64,000 nucleotides of DNA from Massariosphaeria phaeospora (GCA_011032825.1 JAADJZ010000035.1:291641-355640), one strand, 5' to 3'; shown: positions 46,230-58,840, counted from the stretch's first letter. Notes: generated by a model not told the origin, from the letters alone. Made by a program: numbers and translations.

Positions 46230-49200
46230 ATAAGCTTAAAATAGCTTTTAATTAAGCAAAGAATAAGCAGAAAATACTCTAAAAGAATTTAAAAATAATT
46301 AGCGCGTAGTTTAAGCTAGTAAAAGAAACTAAATCTAAGTACAGCGTTTACAACGACAATGTGCACAACTTTAACAAAACTAGTTTTTAAATAAACGTAA
46401 TTAGCTCTATAGAAGTTGTTACAAGCGCAAAAAAACGTACTTAGCTAAAGCTTGTTTAGCTAGGCAATTGCGAGTAGGTTATAGTTATCTAAAGCGTGTA
46501 CGCTGCTAAGTACGCAACTTTGCTTTTTATTATTTACAAAAAACGCGTTTACATTTCTACGTAGTACAAAAAAGCTTTAATACTACGCAATTAAAAGCTT
46601 TTAGTATTAAAGAATAGCTAAATAAACAACGCTTTAAGTTTAAAGTAGTTAAAGCACTTTAACGCGCATACAAAAACGCGCTAGGTAGAATTATAGTAGC
46701 TGCTTATTTTAAACAGCTATAAAAGCTACTTATTTTAGAATTTCAAAAACTATTACTTTTAGAAACAAGATTTAACTTTTTGTATACTTTTTTACTTGTT
46801 GCATATTTTTTAGCTTTTTAACGTAGTTTACTTTTTGCTGCTAAAGTGCAAGTACTTTTAGCGCGTTAGAAACTTAGCACGCTAACGCGTTTTTTATATT
46901 AACAAAAAAAGCTTTTTTTTAGCTTTTAAAAACGCGTTTTTTGATGTATTTACAAAGAAAAACTGCTGCAAAGCTTTTAAAGCGTTAGGAATAGTTTCTA
47001 TTAACGCGCAAGTAGTGTTAAATTACTTTAAAGTGCAGCTGCGTACTTTACTAGCACTTTTATACCTAGAAACGCTGTAGCAGTTAAAAACTCTAAGCAA
47101 TACGCATAAGTTTAAATCTTAGTTAAAGCTAGTACTGAATTTCTTTTTTTAATTACTTATTATAGCTTAGGCTAGCTTTTTGTAGCTTATAAAAAGTAGT
47201 AAACTTATGCTGCACTAAAATGCTTTTCTTGCTACTCGCAATAAAAAGCATAAAAAGCAATTAGCAAAGTTTACAAAGCAGAAATTGCGTAAGCGCAAGT
47301 AGATTTAGTAGAGTAGTACTATAGAGTATAGAACTACTGCAGCGCAAGTAGCTACTAAAGCGTTTACAGCGCTTTAGCGATTTAAGAAAGCTTGTAGTAG
47401 TAGTAATTAAAAACTAGCTTAACTAGCTCTACGGCGCTGTAGAAACTATAGTAAAACTAGGCATAACGCGCAAACGTACACAAAAAATACAAAGATATAT
47501 TCTAAACTAGATGCAAGCACAACGTACGTAGATTTCTTATTTAATAGCAATAAAACTAAAAAAGCGTAACGTAAGTTGGTGTTGCCAAGCTGTTTTAGCC
47601 GAGGTAATAAGTTGGCTAAAGTAATAGTAGAATACGTTATGTGTTATAACTCTTTAAAGTGTAGCAAAGCGCTAATTTGTTTTTAAGTTGCTAATATGCT
47701 TTCTACAGTGCGCATCTCTACTTGCACAATAAATCTACTAACTTTAATAAAAATCTTAATGCTAAGGTTAAGCTAAATAGTTGCGTTTGTACTGTTAAAG
47801 CTGCTGCTTTTTAGTAAAAGTACTTTAAGCAGTTGTACAACTAGTTAGTAAAAGCAAAACTTTAAAAAAACATTTAAGTAAGCTAATACTTCGCGTAAAA
47901 AAGTATGTTAGCTTATTATAGGCTACTATAACCTATACTAACATATTCTAGTTTAAAAAAGCTCGCGTTGTTATTGATTTAGTAGCTAAAAAAGATTGCG
48001 AGCGCGCTTAGCTCTTTGCGGATTTTGCCAACGCAACTGCGAAGCGTGCAATTAAAAAAAACAAAGTATAAAAAAGTATACTTACAAAGAAAGTTAAATT
48101 GCTTATAGCAAAGTTTATAAACTTTAGCTAAAAAGTTGTAAGTAGCTTAGTAGTTTCTAGCGTTAGATTGCGACCTTTTAGGCTATTGTAGTAGTTTTTT
48201 TGTTTAAATTAGTTTTTAAGCATAGCGTTAGCGTTTTAGAACTTTATTTTAACGCAATAAAAGCTAATACCTAGTAGTTAGTATAAAAGTAGTTTGCCTA
48301 GAATTAGCATAGTTATGCATACATTTTTAAAACTTACTTTGTTTTACTTTGCTATAAAATGTGCTACACTAGCTTATAATAGTACAAAGTAGCTTTCTTA
48401 ACGCTATGCTTTGCAATAGTAAAATAATATAATATTTCTTTTAAAAAAGTTCGTAAATTAGAAAATCTTAAAATTTTGAAAATCTTAATGCTAACTATGC
48501 ATTAAGTGGTAGAGTAAAACGTGTTAACTATTTCTCTTCTAATAGCACATTGCCTAAAGTGCGTTTTTTATTTTTCTTGCTACAAATAAATTATTTTTTA
48601 AAAAGTTATTAAGTGCATTTGCACTAATATTTAGTTTAAATTCTTAAAAGTTCTTATTATCTAGGTATTTTTTTAATTTAACAAAGTACTTTTAGGTGCT
48701 AACCGAAGATTTTTTTTTATTAAGCACTTTTTTAACGTAGTACACGTTGTTTTTAAAAGTACGCAAAGTATGTACTAAAAGCTCGCTTTAAAAAAGTTTT
48801 AACTTTTTTTAGTTGTAAAGTTTTAACAAGAATACGTAAAAGACTACGTAAATACTTTTTAGTTTAAAAAAGTTTACTTAGTACGCGTTAGTACTAATCT
48901 AGCTTACAATAGTGCTTAGCTCTACGTACTTCTAGTTAAGCTTTTTCTTTAGCCTAGTAAATTTTATGTAGTAGTTTAAAATTAGCACCTAGTTACTTAG
49001 CTTAAGCAAAATGTGCTTTCTACGCTTGTTAGAATACTTTTTCTAATAGGCATTTGCAATTTTATTCTTGCGCTAGCATTTAGCTTAAAGAGCAATTATG
49101 TAAACTGCTATGCTTGTTTTTATAAACAATTGTCTATTGCTAAAAAGCATTTTAAGCTAATTTAGAGCTTTTAGAAACGCTTTGTAGTACGCTATAAAAA

Positions 49201-49569
49201 AAGTAATTTTAGTAGTTACGTATTAGCTATTGTTGTACGCGAACTTTGCTAGTAGCAGCTACATAGTTTAATTATTCTATTCAAAGCAATAGTAACATCG
49301 AAAGTACTATTCTAGCGTTTAATTCTGCTTTTTAGTTTAACTATTTGTTTGAGAGTAATAAGCAGAATAGAAAACGCTTATTAAGCTAAAATAGTAGCAG
49401 AAGCTGTTCTAGAACTTTGAGTTTATAATAGAATTTTAATCTAAGATAACGTTCTTTAGAACGCTGTAAAGTTTTACGATTTCTTTTATTTAAACTATTA
49501 CAAAGTTCTTTGCTGTTCAATCGGCGCAAGCTAGAATATAGTAAGCTATTTTAGTTAAATAGTTTACTA

Positions 49570-51432
49570 ACGTACTTTACGAGTTGGTGGATTATACGGG
49601 TTCGTAGATTACTTTTGCCAAGCCTCTACCAAAACTACTCTATTCTAGCGCAAAACAGCTTACTTTGGCCCTGTATAGAGCAATACAATACGCGATATTA
49701 TTTAGAGTTTACTTTTACTACTTGCTTACACGTACGCGCATTATGTCTAGTTTAATTGCACCGTTTACACTGCCTTTGAGATAGTTTACCTACTTTAGCG
49801 CGCACTTGCGTCTTTAGCTTCTTTTTATTACTACGCGCTTTAAACTCTTTTAGAGCAGTTAAACAAGTTTTATTCTCAACTATTAAAGTTTTTTCTACTT
49901 AAATCTGCTTTCTTTTATGCGATCTACGTCGCGTAGCAGCCTTATTTGCTGCTCGAAGCTTTGCGATTTTCTTTTGCGCTAACACTAGCTTGTGCGCAAT
50001 AATAGCTGCCTTTTTTAAGACCTTTTTAAAGGCTTTTACTATAGACGTCGGTAAGCTATCTACATGCTTTTAAATCTTTGCTTTTACAAGCGTCAATTGC
50101 GACCTAAATTTAAAAGTATTGCTTAGAGTTTGCGACTGCTAGGGCTCGTTATTAATAAGCAGTAGTAGTAATAGAGTACGCAATCAAACGTCAAAAGCTA
50201 TTATAACCTGTTCTAGGTCAAATGAAACCAATCTAGCGCCTTAAAACCTTTTTTGGATATTACTAAGAGTAATTGCTGCATTATAAGCGCGTATAAAGCA
50301 TAGTAAAAACTTAAGTTTTGTAATGTAAGTAATATAGTTGCGCATAAAATCTTCGGCTTAGCGCTCGTACGCTTTCTTTAGAAAAGCAAAACAACCTATA
50401 TTAAAAAGCTGTAGAAAGTGCGATAAGTGCGAAAGCATGTAAATAGTAATAATCTTGTTTTCCTTGTAGTATTGCTAGAATGCAAGCGAGTTATAGCTCT
50501 TATAGCCGTTAATTGCGAGTAGTTAGTAGGCACTAACTACTCTTTTCTTTGTATACTTATTAAAGTGCTTTAACTACTGCAGGCTAAGCTTATTTGTTGT
50601 CTAGCTGTTTTTAGAAACTGCAATAACCTAGTCTTAAAGCAGATTTTTCTCTTTGTACTAGGCAAAGAGGTAATAGCAGCCTTTAAAAATAATAAAAAGT
50701 AGAATAGCTTACTTTGTTGCGTTGATGCTTTGGATAACTGTTGTTTACTTTTTATTGCCTTGCTGTATTGCCTTTGGCCGTCCTCGTTTCTCTAAAGCTG
50801 TAACAACTGCTCTAGATAATATCTAGCCTATTATAAAGCTTGTTTTGTTAAAGTTGTACGTGTTTTTATTCTAGATGCTGTACTTAGCTTTGATGTTAGC
50901 TACTAAGCTAAACTAGCTTTAGATAACCTTTAGATTCTTGCAAAGCGCTTTTTTGTAATTGTACTTGCGATTAAACTTTATTGTAAACTTAAAGCGGCTC
51001 TTAACCTACGTACTAGGCTAGTTTAAGCTAACCTAGCCTAGATTGCGCTTTGCGCGCAAGGAATTGGCTATATTAGCTACAGCTGCGAGCTTAGAAAAAA
51101 ATCCGCGCGTAATAAGCTTAAGTATATGCTCAATAACTACGCTCTCTTTAGTCTTTGTTAGATTCTTTAATTTAGGCTAGCAATTTGCTTGTAGAGTTTG
51201 TCTTGCGCGTTAGCAGCTTAGTAATAATTAAGCAACGTTGTAGATAGCTGCAGCGCGTTGCTAAAAAAGTGTCGCGTTTTGTTTAAAAGCCTAAAGAGCA
51301 GTTTGTATCTAACGTTCTGTAGAAGGCTCTACTTAGTGTTGTTGTTAAAGCATCGCGTGCATAGGTAGAGTTGGTAGGGGCTTGGCAAAAGTAATCTACG
51401 AACCCGTGTAATCTACTAACTCGTAAAGTACG
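49570..51432 (-). mobile_element. Pogo/Fot1-like element C (1,863 bp)
   Basis: Ends ACGTACTTTACGAGTTGGTG and inverse, TA-flanked. The uninterrupted target is in gypsy2 copy 2 at about 60,278-60,284 (TTTACTACAACG). A minus-strand transposase remnant reads YITYITKLKFLLCF near 50,300. Subterminal CGGGTTCG and ACTTTTGCCAAGC are shared with the foldback family B. Confidence 0.82.
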
Positions 51433-52412
51433 TTACAACAAGAATAAAGTTGTATACTTGCTTTATGTACTTTAATAGTAAAAGTTTTGTAATAAAGTCT
51501 ATTGTAACATTACACTATGTAAAAGTTTGCACAAAAATGCTATGCTAAGTAATAGAATTGTAATTAATAAAAAGCTAGTAAGCTTTCGAGTAAGAGTTTA
51601 TTTACAAGCTAGATTGAATTATCTTATATTCAATTAGTTCCAACGATTTTCGAAACTTCTAAGCTTTAACTAAAGTTGCTACTAAGAACTTCTTAAGCTT
51701 AGCCTATTACACACTACGAGCTATTAGAAGCTAGCAAAAGTACAAGAAATTCGTAGAAGCTATATTTAGCTGCTACTAATCTACGACACTTTAAATAGTT
51801 GTTGTAGTACTTTTTAACGTTTTTCTTTATGCCTTTCTACTCGTATTAGCGTTTAACTTTCTCTAAAGTTTTTTTAACGCCGAAGTAACTAGCTATCGAG
51901 CTGTTATAAATTTTTTAGAAAGTCTTAGCTTTCTTTTCTATTGTAATAGAGTAGATTTTATTGAACTACTTTGTTGCAGCTAGTTTTAGTCTATTCTAAG
52001 CTACTATAGGTTCTACTAGTTTAAACTTGTTTTCTAAGTCGAAGTCTAAGTCTAAGAAGTTCGCGAAATCGCTTGCTAAATTACCTAGAAGAACTTTATT
52101 CTTTAAGAGCTTAAGCTAGAGTGCTTAAGTTAGTTCTTTTCTAATGTGCATTTTTAAGTTTAAAGCTTTTATTTTCTTTAGAAAAGTTAGTAGGCTTGGT
52201 TTTTTTGTAGGTTAGCTAGCTAATCTTGTAATTGCTGCTACTAGAACAGGCTTACTATAAACACTACGAGTTATTAAAGCTCGTAATAAATCTACGTAGA
52301 TTTTATTGCTTTTTTGCGCAAGAGAATAGGCTTTCTTCATGTAGTCTAGTCGTTAGAAAAAGCTATTAACTAGATTTGTCTTTTTAGATTAATAAATTAT
52401 AACGAAGTTATA

Positions 52413-53202
52413 ACGTACTTCACGAGTAGTCGAGCTACACGAGTTCGCGAGACACTTTTGCCAAGCAAATTATCTAATATTATAACCTTAATACTTTTCT
52501 TAATAGTAGGCCTATTATAATAATTTATACACTGTTTTAAAGCTCTAAGCTAGAACTTTAAAATCTACTAAAAATTACCTAAATAGGCTAAGTACTACTA
52601 GAGTTTTTTAAGTTTAAAGATAAAGAGCTCGCTTAAGCTCTATACCTAGTATCTAGTAGAATTCTACTATAATAAACTTTTATATTCTAAAATATTCTTA
52701 TTTATACTATATGTTAAAGTACTAGAAAGTTTTATAGCGTGTAGCCTAAGATTAAAGCTACTAGATAAGTTAGAAAGTAGTATTATTTAGAGTTATAATA
52801 GTACTAATACTTTATACTTAGTAGGTTTTATATACAAGCTCTAATTCTATCTAATAGCTTTGATTCTAAGCTACATACTATATAACTTTCTAGAACTCTA
52901 ACTTACAGTATAAATAAGAATATTTTAAAATATAAAAGTTTATTATAGTAGAATTCTACTAGATACTAGGTATAGAGCTTAAGCGAGCTCTTTATCTTTA
53001 AACTTTAAAAACTCTAGTAGTACTTAGCCTATTTAGGTAATTTTTAGTAGATTCTAAAGTTCTAGCTTAGAGCTTTAAAACAGTGTATAAATTATTATAA
53101 TAGGCCTACTATTAAGAAAGGTATTAAAGTTATAATATTAGATAATTTGCTTGGCAAAAGTGTTTCGCGAACTCGTGTAGCCTAACTACTCGTAAGGTAC
53201 GT
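52413..53202. mobile_element. Foldback element B, copy 3 (790 bp), RIP-mutated
   Basis: Same ends as B1/B2 but with GGG changed to GAG and other transitions in the terminal repeats and a shorter core. TA-flanked within gypsy2 copy 1; the uninterrupted site is near 61,043-61,049 of copy 2. Confidence 0.78.
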
Positions 53203-53369
53203 TACTTGGTTATTTTCTTGTAAGCGCGAACTTAATAATAATTTAGAGTTTTTGTTTTTATAAACTATTGTAGAGCATTGTAGTTTGTATAGAAGTTAAA
53301 CGAAATACTTAAAAAAAAATAGCAGAAGTGTAACAAACTTTTGTTAATTGCTAACAACTTTTTGTTATA

Positions 53370-55046
53370 ACGTAGATTTCTAGCAAGTTGCTTACCTAAG
53401 CGAGTTGCTTACTTGCGCCAAGCTTTCTCTCTACTACCTACTTTTTTCTTTCTACTACTTTCTCTCTAGCACCTAGTACAAGTTAAAATAACTTAAATAA
53501 CTTAAAATTAACTACTGCATTTAACTTATACGTGCGCTTATAAAAGTCTTGTTAGTAGCTTAAAGTTTAGCAACTTGGTTGCGTAGTAGCAGCATAAAAG
53601 CTGCTGCATACTTAGCAACTCTAAAAAGCTTTGCAAAAGCATTAACTATTAAAGTAAAAAAAGCTATTTACATGCTTTTAAATTTTTATTTAAATTAGCG
53701 TTAATTGTAACCTAAATTTTAGAGTATTGCTTAAAGTTTGAAACTGCTAAGAACTGTTTTTTACGGTAAGTAACAGTAGAGTGCAAAGTTACACGTTAAG
53801 CTTCAAAATTACTACTTTTACGTTAAATAAAACTAATCTAGCACTTTAAAAGCTTTTTTAGATATTGCTTTTTATAACAAAAGCGTTGTAAGCGCTAATA
53901 AAGCATAGCAGAAACTTAAGTTTAGTAATGTAGTTAATTTAGTTGCGTATTAAATTTTTAGCTTAGCAGCTGTACGCCTTTTTAAAAGCGCAAAACAGCT
54001 AACATTAAAAAGCTGCAAAAAGTGCAACAAGTAAAAAAGTATGCAAAAAGTAATAATACTGTTATTCTTGTAGTACTGCTAAAAGAAAAGCGAGTTATAG
54101 CTTTTATAGCTATTAATAAAAAGTAAACGTATTATTTTAATAGTACGTTTCTTTGTATAGGCGTTAAAGTGCTTTAACTACTTTAAACTTAGCTCGTTGT
54201 TTGTCTAGCTGTTCTTAGAAACTGCGATATATTAGTTGCAAAGTAGGCTATTTTTCTTGTACTAGACAAAAAAGTAGTTTTTGCTCTAAAAAATAATAAA
54301 AAGTAGAATAGCTTACTTTATTGCGTTAACGCTTTGTACTACTGTTGTCTACTTTTTGTTACTTTACTACACTATTTTCGGCCGTTTTTAACGCTCTAAG
54401 CTAGTAATTACTATACTTGTTAGAATCTAGCCTATTATAAAGCTTGTTTTATTAAAGTTGTAAGTATTCTTGTTTACTACGCTATACTTAGCTTTTATAT
54501 TTGCTACAAGCCTAAACTAGTTAGCTACAAGCTTAAAATTCTTACAAAAAGCTCTTTTATAGTTGTACTTTTAATTAAACTTAATCTAAAGCTTAGAGTA
54601 ACGCCTAACGAACAACGTAACTTAGTTCTTTTTAACTAGTAGCTAGCCTCGCGCTGCGAGTAGTAGGTTAGCTTTATTTTTTAATTTAGCAAGCTTAAGT
54701 AGAAAGCTTTGCGCGTTAAAGTTAACAGCATACTTTTTAATTACTATGTTCTTTATTAGACAAAGCTTTATTAAGTTAAGTGTGCAATAAGTTGTAAAAG
54801 TTTTTTAGCAAGCTAATTGCTTAGTGTTTTTTAAAAAATGTTGTAGATTAATGCAGCGCGTTGCTAAAAAAGTGTTGCGTTGCGTTATATAGCTTAGATT
54901 GCAAACTGTATTTAGGTTTTGTTTAAAGCGCGTAGCGCGTTGTGTAGTTAAGCTATTGCGTAGTAAAAAAAAAAAGTAGGTATTAGTAGAAAGCTTAGCG
55001 TAGATAAGCAACTCGCTTAGGTAAGCAACTCGCTAGAAATCTACGT
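53370..55046 (-). mobile_element. Pogo/Fot1-like element D-related, copy 3 (1,677 bp)
   Basis: Ends ACGTAGATTTCTAGCAAG and inverse. Minus-strand transposase remnant (INYITKLKFLLC near 53,910-53,960). Left flank is gypsy2 copy 1; right flank is another pogo remnant rather than the rest of gypsy2. Confidence 0.72.
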
Positions 55047-55048
55047 TA

Positions 55049-55626
55049 CTACTTATTAACAACGAGCTCTAGCAGTTGCAAACTCTAAGCAATACATTTA
55101 AACTAGAGTTGCAATTAACGCTTGTAAAAGCAAGAATTTAGAAGTATATAAATAGCTTACTAACGTTTATAGTAATAGCTTTTAAAAAAGTTTTAAAGAA
55201 AGTAGCAATTATCGCGCATAAGCTAGTGTTAGCGCAAAAAGAAATTGCCAAGCTTTAAGCAGCAAATAAAGCTACTACGCAACGTAGAACGCATAAAAGA
55301 AAGCAGGTTTAAGCAAAAAAAACTTTGATAGTTAAAAATAAAGCTTGTTTAGCTGCTTTTAAAAACTTTAAAGCGCGTAGTAATAAAAAAAAAGCCAAAG
55401 ACGCAAGTGCGCGCTAAAGAAAGTAAGCTTACTTAAAAGCGCTGTAAGCGTTGCAATTAAACTAGGCACAACGCGCAAACGTATAAAAAAAATATAAAAG
55501 TAGTTTCTAAATAATATTATATGCTATGCTACAATATAAAGAGCTAAAGTAAGCTATTTTAGAGTATAATAAAGTAGCTTTTGATAGAAGCTTAGCAAAA
55601 GTAGCTTGCGAAGCTATAAAGTACGT
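55049..55626 (+). mobile_element. 3' fragment of a pogo/Fot1-like element
   Basis: Plus-strand C-terminal transposase-like sequence (QLQTLSNTFKLE-type reading near 55,070-55,110) running to a terminal GAAGCTATAAAGTACGT followed by TA. The left half is absent. Confidence 0.6.
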
Positions 55627-55668
55627 TATACTAAATTTTTAGTTTAAGTCTATTTTTAGTTTTTTATA

Positions 55669-57101
55669 ACGTATTCTACTACCAAGCGAGTTAACCTACT
55701 AAGTAGATTAAAAATGCTTAGCAGCACTAATTTATGCTACGCATTTTTATTTTAATTGCTATTAAACAAAAAGCTTGCATACGTCGTGCTTGCATCTAAT
55801 ATAGAAAATGCTTTTATATTTTTTTTGCACGTTTGCGCATTGTGCTTTGTTTTACTATAGTTCTTACAGCGCCGTAGAGCTAGTTAAGCTATTTCTTAAT
55901 TACTACTACTACGAGCTTTCTTATACCGCCTAGCAGCTATAGAAGCTTTTGCGGCTACTTGCGCTGCTATAGTTTTATACTCTATAGTGCTACTCTACTG
56001 TATTCGCTTGCGCTTACGCAATTTTCGCTTAGTTATTTCTGCTAATTGCTTTTTAAGCTTATAGATCTAAGCAGCTTAAAGAGCGTTTTAGTGCAGCATT
56101 AGTTTACTACTTTTTATAAGCCAAAAGAAGCTAGCTTGCGTAGTAACAAGCAAGTAAGTAAAAAAATTGCTTACAAGCTTTAACTAAAATCTAAACTCGT
56201 AAGTATTGCTTAGAGTTTTTAACTGCCAAGGCATTTATTGTAGTAAAAGTGCTAGTAGAGTACGCAGCTATACTTTAAAGCAATTCAACACTACCTACGC
56301 GTTAATAGAAACTATTTTTAACAGTTTAAAAGCTTTTTAGCAGTTAGCTTCTGTAAACACGTTAAAAAACGCGTTCTTAAAAGCAAAAAAAAAGCTTTTT
56401 TTGTTAATATAAAAGACGCGTTAGCGTGCTAAGTTTCTAACGCGTTAAGAGTACTTGCGCTTTAGCAGCAAAAAGCAAACTACGTTAAGTAGCTAAAGAA
56501 TGTGCAACAAGTAATGTAGCATGCAAAAAGTTAAAATTTTATTTTCAAAGCAGTAGTTTTTAAAATCTTAGTTAAAGTAGCTTTTATAGCTGTTTAAAAT
56601 AAGTAGCTAGTATAGTTCTACCTAGCGCGTTTTTGTATGCGCGTTAAAGTGCTTTAACTACTCTAAACTAAGCGCGTTGTTAGTTTAGCTATCCTTAGAA
56701 ACTAAGAGCTTCTAATTGCGTAGTATATTTGCTTTCTTGTACTACGCTAAAATGTAAACGCGTTTTTTGTAAATAATAAAAAGCAGAATTGCGTACCTAG
56801 CAGCGTAGATGCTTTGAATAACTATTACCTACTTCTAATTGCCTAGCTGAATAAGATTAAGTTGAGTACGTTTTTAAAAGCCTATAACAACTTTCATAAA
56901 CCTAATAACACTTATCTAGAAGCTAGTTTTATTAAAGTTGTACACGTTGTCTAGGTGTACGCTATACTTAGCTACTGTTTTCTCTACTAGCTTAAACTAC
57001 GCGCTAATTACTTTAGAATATTTCTGCAGTATTCTCTGCTTATTCTTAGCTTAATTAAAAGCTATTTTAAGCTTAGATAAACGCGTTACAAAGCGCTTAG
57101 C
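55669..57101 (-). mobile_element. Pogo/Fot1-like element F2, interrupted by gypsy2
   Basis: Starts ACGTATTCTACTACCAAGCG after TA at 55,667 and follows the E/F internal sequence up to 57,101. The rest is expected to lie to the right of the gypsy2 element, beyond the window. It serves as the uninterrupted reference for both gypsy1 insertions. Confidence 0.65.
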
Positions 57102-57617
57102 TGTAAGACTGCGTCTAATCGTAAGTTTAATAACACTTAAAATAGATTAATAGTATAGTAATAAAGATAGTATATTCGTGTAAAAGAAACGAATTGCTGT
57201 CTTGGCAGCAATTCGATGCGAGGTACTTTTAAAGGCTTTGCAAAGAACTAGTCTAGCTCGTTATAGCCTATAGTAGCTATTAATTAAAAAGAAACAAATA
57301 CGTAAAGCTACTCGGCTTTACATTATTTCTCTTCTAAGAGCTCGAACGTTTCGTAAGCTAACTTTGTTTGAAATTCTCTAATAGAGGCCTATATAGGCTA
57401 TTGTAAAGTAGAATAGCTTCTTAGAGCTCTATACTAATGCCTCGAACTAGTACAAACTTAAGTAAAGTTAAAGTAAAAAAGTAGTAAAGTTTTTCTTGGT
57501 AAAGCTAGCGGTAAAGTGTACTGCTAGCAGAATTTAGCGAATTTTCAGCCTAGCGGCGAGTGCTGCCTATAGTTCTCTTATAGCTCGTACTAGCTCTTTT
57601 TAACTTTAATTTTTACA
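57102..57617 (-). repeat. Probable 3' LTR of gypsy2 copy 2 (516 bp)
   Basis: Begins TGTAAGACTGCG and ends TTTTTACA, inverse termini TGTAA/TTACA, next to the break in F2 with TTAGC (57,097-57,101) as candidate duplication. It contains a 9-bp perfect hairpin (GAATTGCTG/CAGCAATTC) near 57,160-57,183. The partner LTR would be beyond the window, so this is inferred. Confidence 0.5.
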
Positions 57618-58348
57618 TCAACCTTGCTAAATTCTTAGATTTGAAAATTAGTTAACGTTAGAATAGGTAAGTTGATCTAGGTTATAATAAGCTATTGTAG
57701 AGTGTTTAATAGCTAACGGTGTAACTATTAGTTCTTTTTCTGCATATTAGCTCGCGTTAGCTTTTTCTTAGCTACTTTGATTCTTTACTAGCTAACATAA
57801 ATATTACTAGAGTTAGCAATGACATTTTAGATAATAGCAACTTTATAGTGCATTTTTGCGCGCGTTGCGTTGCGTTTTAAAGCAATAAAAAGTACTATTA
57901 CTTAGGCTAGATAAAATGCTGCATGCTTGTTGTTAACAAGTTTAACGAGCGTTTGTACTAAAAGTAGATTGTTACAAACAACAAAAGCAAAAAGCATAGG
58001 TATCTAAAATGCTTTTAGTATTTTAATACAAACTAAAACTGCTGTTTGGTGCGTATCTAAACTAGTTGAAAGCGTTATAAGCTATTCTAATTCTATATAA
58101 AGTACTAAAAAAGCTTTAAAATAAGTTAAAAAAAGTTGTGCTCGCTTTAAAAAGAGTTTGCAACAAGAGTTATTTTGTAGTCGTTTCTAACTTTGCTTAC
58201 AAGCCTCTGTCCCCTAGCGCGCCTAAAACTAAAAAAAAAGTTTTTAAAACTTTTCGCTAGTTTAAAGCGTACACTAACGATAAAGTAAAGCTTGCTATAA
58301 TAAAAATAAGCAGAACTTGCAAAGACATTTTTAAAACGCTTAATAAGT

Positions 58349-58840
58349 ATGTGTTATAACTCTTTAGAGTGTAGCAAAGCACTAATTTAGTTTCTAGTTG
58401 CTAATATGCTTTTTACAGCGCGCACTTCTACCTACACAATAGATCTACTAGCTTTAATAAAAATTCTAATGCTAAAGTTAAGCCGAATAGTTGCGTTTGT
58501 ACTATTAAAGCTACTGCTTTTTAGCAAAAGTATCTTAAGCAGTTGTTTAACTAGTTAGTAGCAAAGAAGCTTTAAAAGAACGTTAAGCAAGCTAATACTT
58601 TGCGTAAAAAAGTATGTTAGCCTATTATAGGCTACTATAACTCGTATTGACATATTTTAGTTCAAAAAAGCTCGCGTTGTTATCGATTTGGTAGCTAAAA
58701 GAAATTGCAAGCGCGCTTAGCTTTTTGCGGACTTTGCCAACGCAACTGCAAAGCGTGCAGTTAAAAAAAACAAAGTGCAAAAAAGTGTGCTTACAAAGAG
58801 AGTTAAGTTACTTACAGCAAAGCTTATAAACTTTAGCTAA
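58349..58840 (+). pseudogene. Antisense frame in gypsy2
   Basis: From ATG at 58,349 a plus-strand frame of 163 codons runs to TAA at 58,838. Its only internal stops are six TAG, which fits former CAG/TGG codons. It starts MCYNSLECSKALI and later has a basic helical part (ATAKRAVKKNKVQKS). It lies between chromodomain and LTR like the gypsy1 antisense frame, but the Zn2Cys6 spacing is not evident. The truncated copy from 47,638 starts just inside the same frame. Tentative. Confidence 0.35.

Larger units (their letters stand above)
24953..47637 (+). mobile_element. Pogo/Fot1-like element F, host of the deepest nest
   Basis: Ends ACGTATTCTACTATTACTTT and inverse, flanked by TA (24,951 and 47,638). 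It is interrupted by element D1 (25,231-27,118) and by the outer gypsy (27,288-46,229); without them and their duplications it is 1,848 bp. A degenerate transposase runs on the plus strand; its C-terminal part at about 46,880-47,130 still reads NVQLRT-type motifs (KVQLRTLLALL) typical of pogo/Fot1 DDE transposases. The left and right flanking sequences belong to different elements. Confidence 0.75.
47638..53369 (-). mobile_element. Ty3/gypsy family 2, truncated copy 1
   Basis: Aligns with 58,349-61,215 over the chromodomain-integrase-RNase H part, minus orientation. It is interrupted by C (49,570-51,432) and B3 (52,413-53,202). It begins exactly at element F and ends at element D3, so the LTR side and the RT/gag side are missing. 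The tether motif after integrase (YVSLLKLYN-like, minus strand) is found near 48,800-48,840. Copy 2 lacks about 200 bp present here near 51,500-51,710. Confidence 0.75.

Noticed and set aside
24953..47637. A large Starship-like or plasmid-like mobile unit spanning the block
   Set aside because: No tyrosine recombinase or cargo genes; the large size is fully explained by nested insertions into a 1.85-kb pogo element.
54805..55011. 68-codon minus-strand frame at the edge of D3
   Set aside because: Lies near the terminal repeat; no match to the transposase motifs, which are elsewhere in the element.
57150..57190. Strong hairpin as a possible tRNA or ncRNA gene
   Set aside because: No tRNA boxes or cloverleaf around it; it falls inside the probable gypsy2 LTR.
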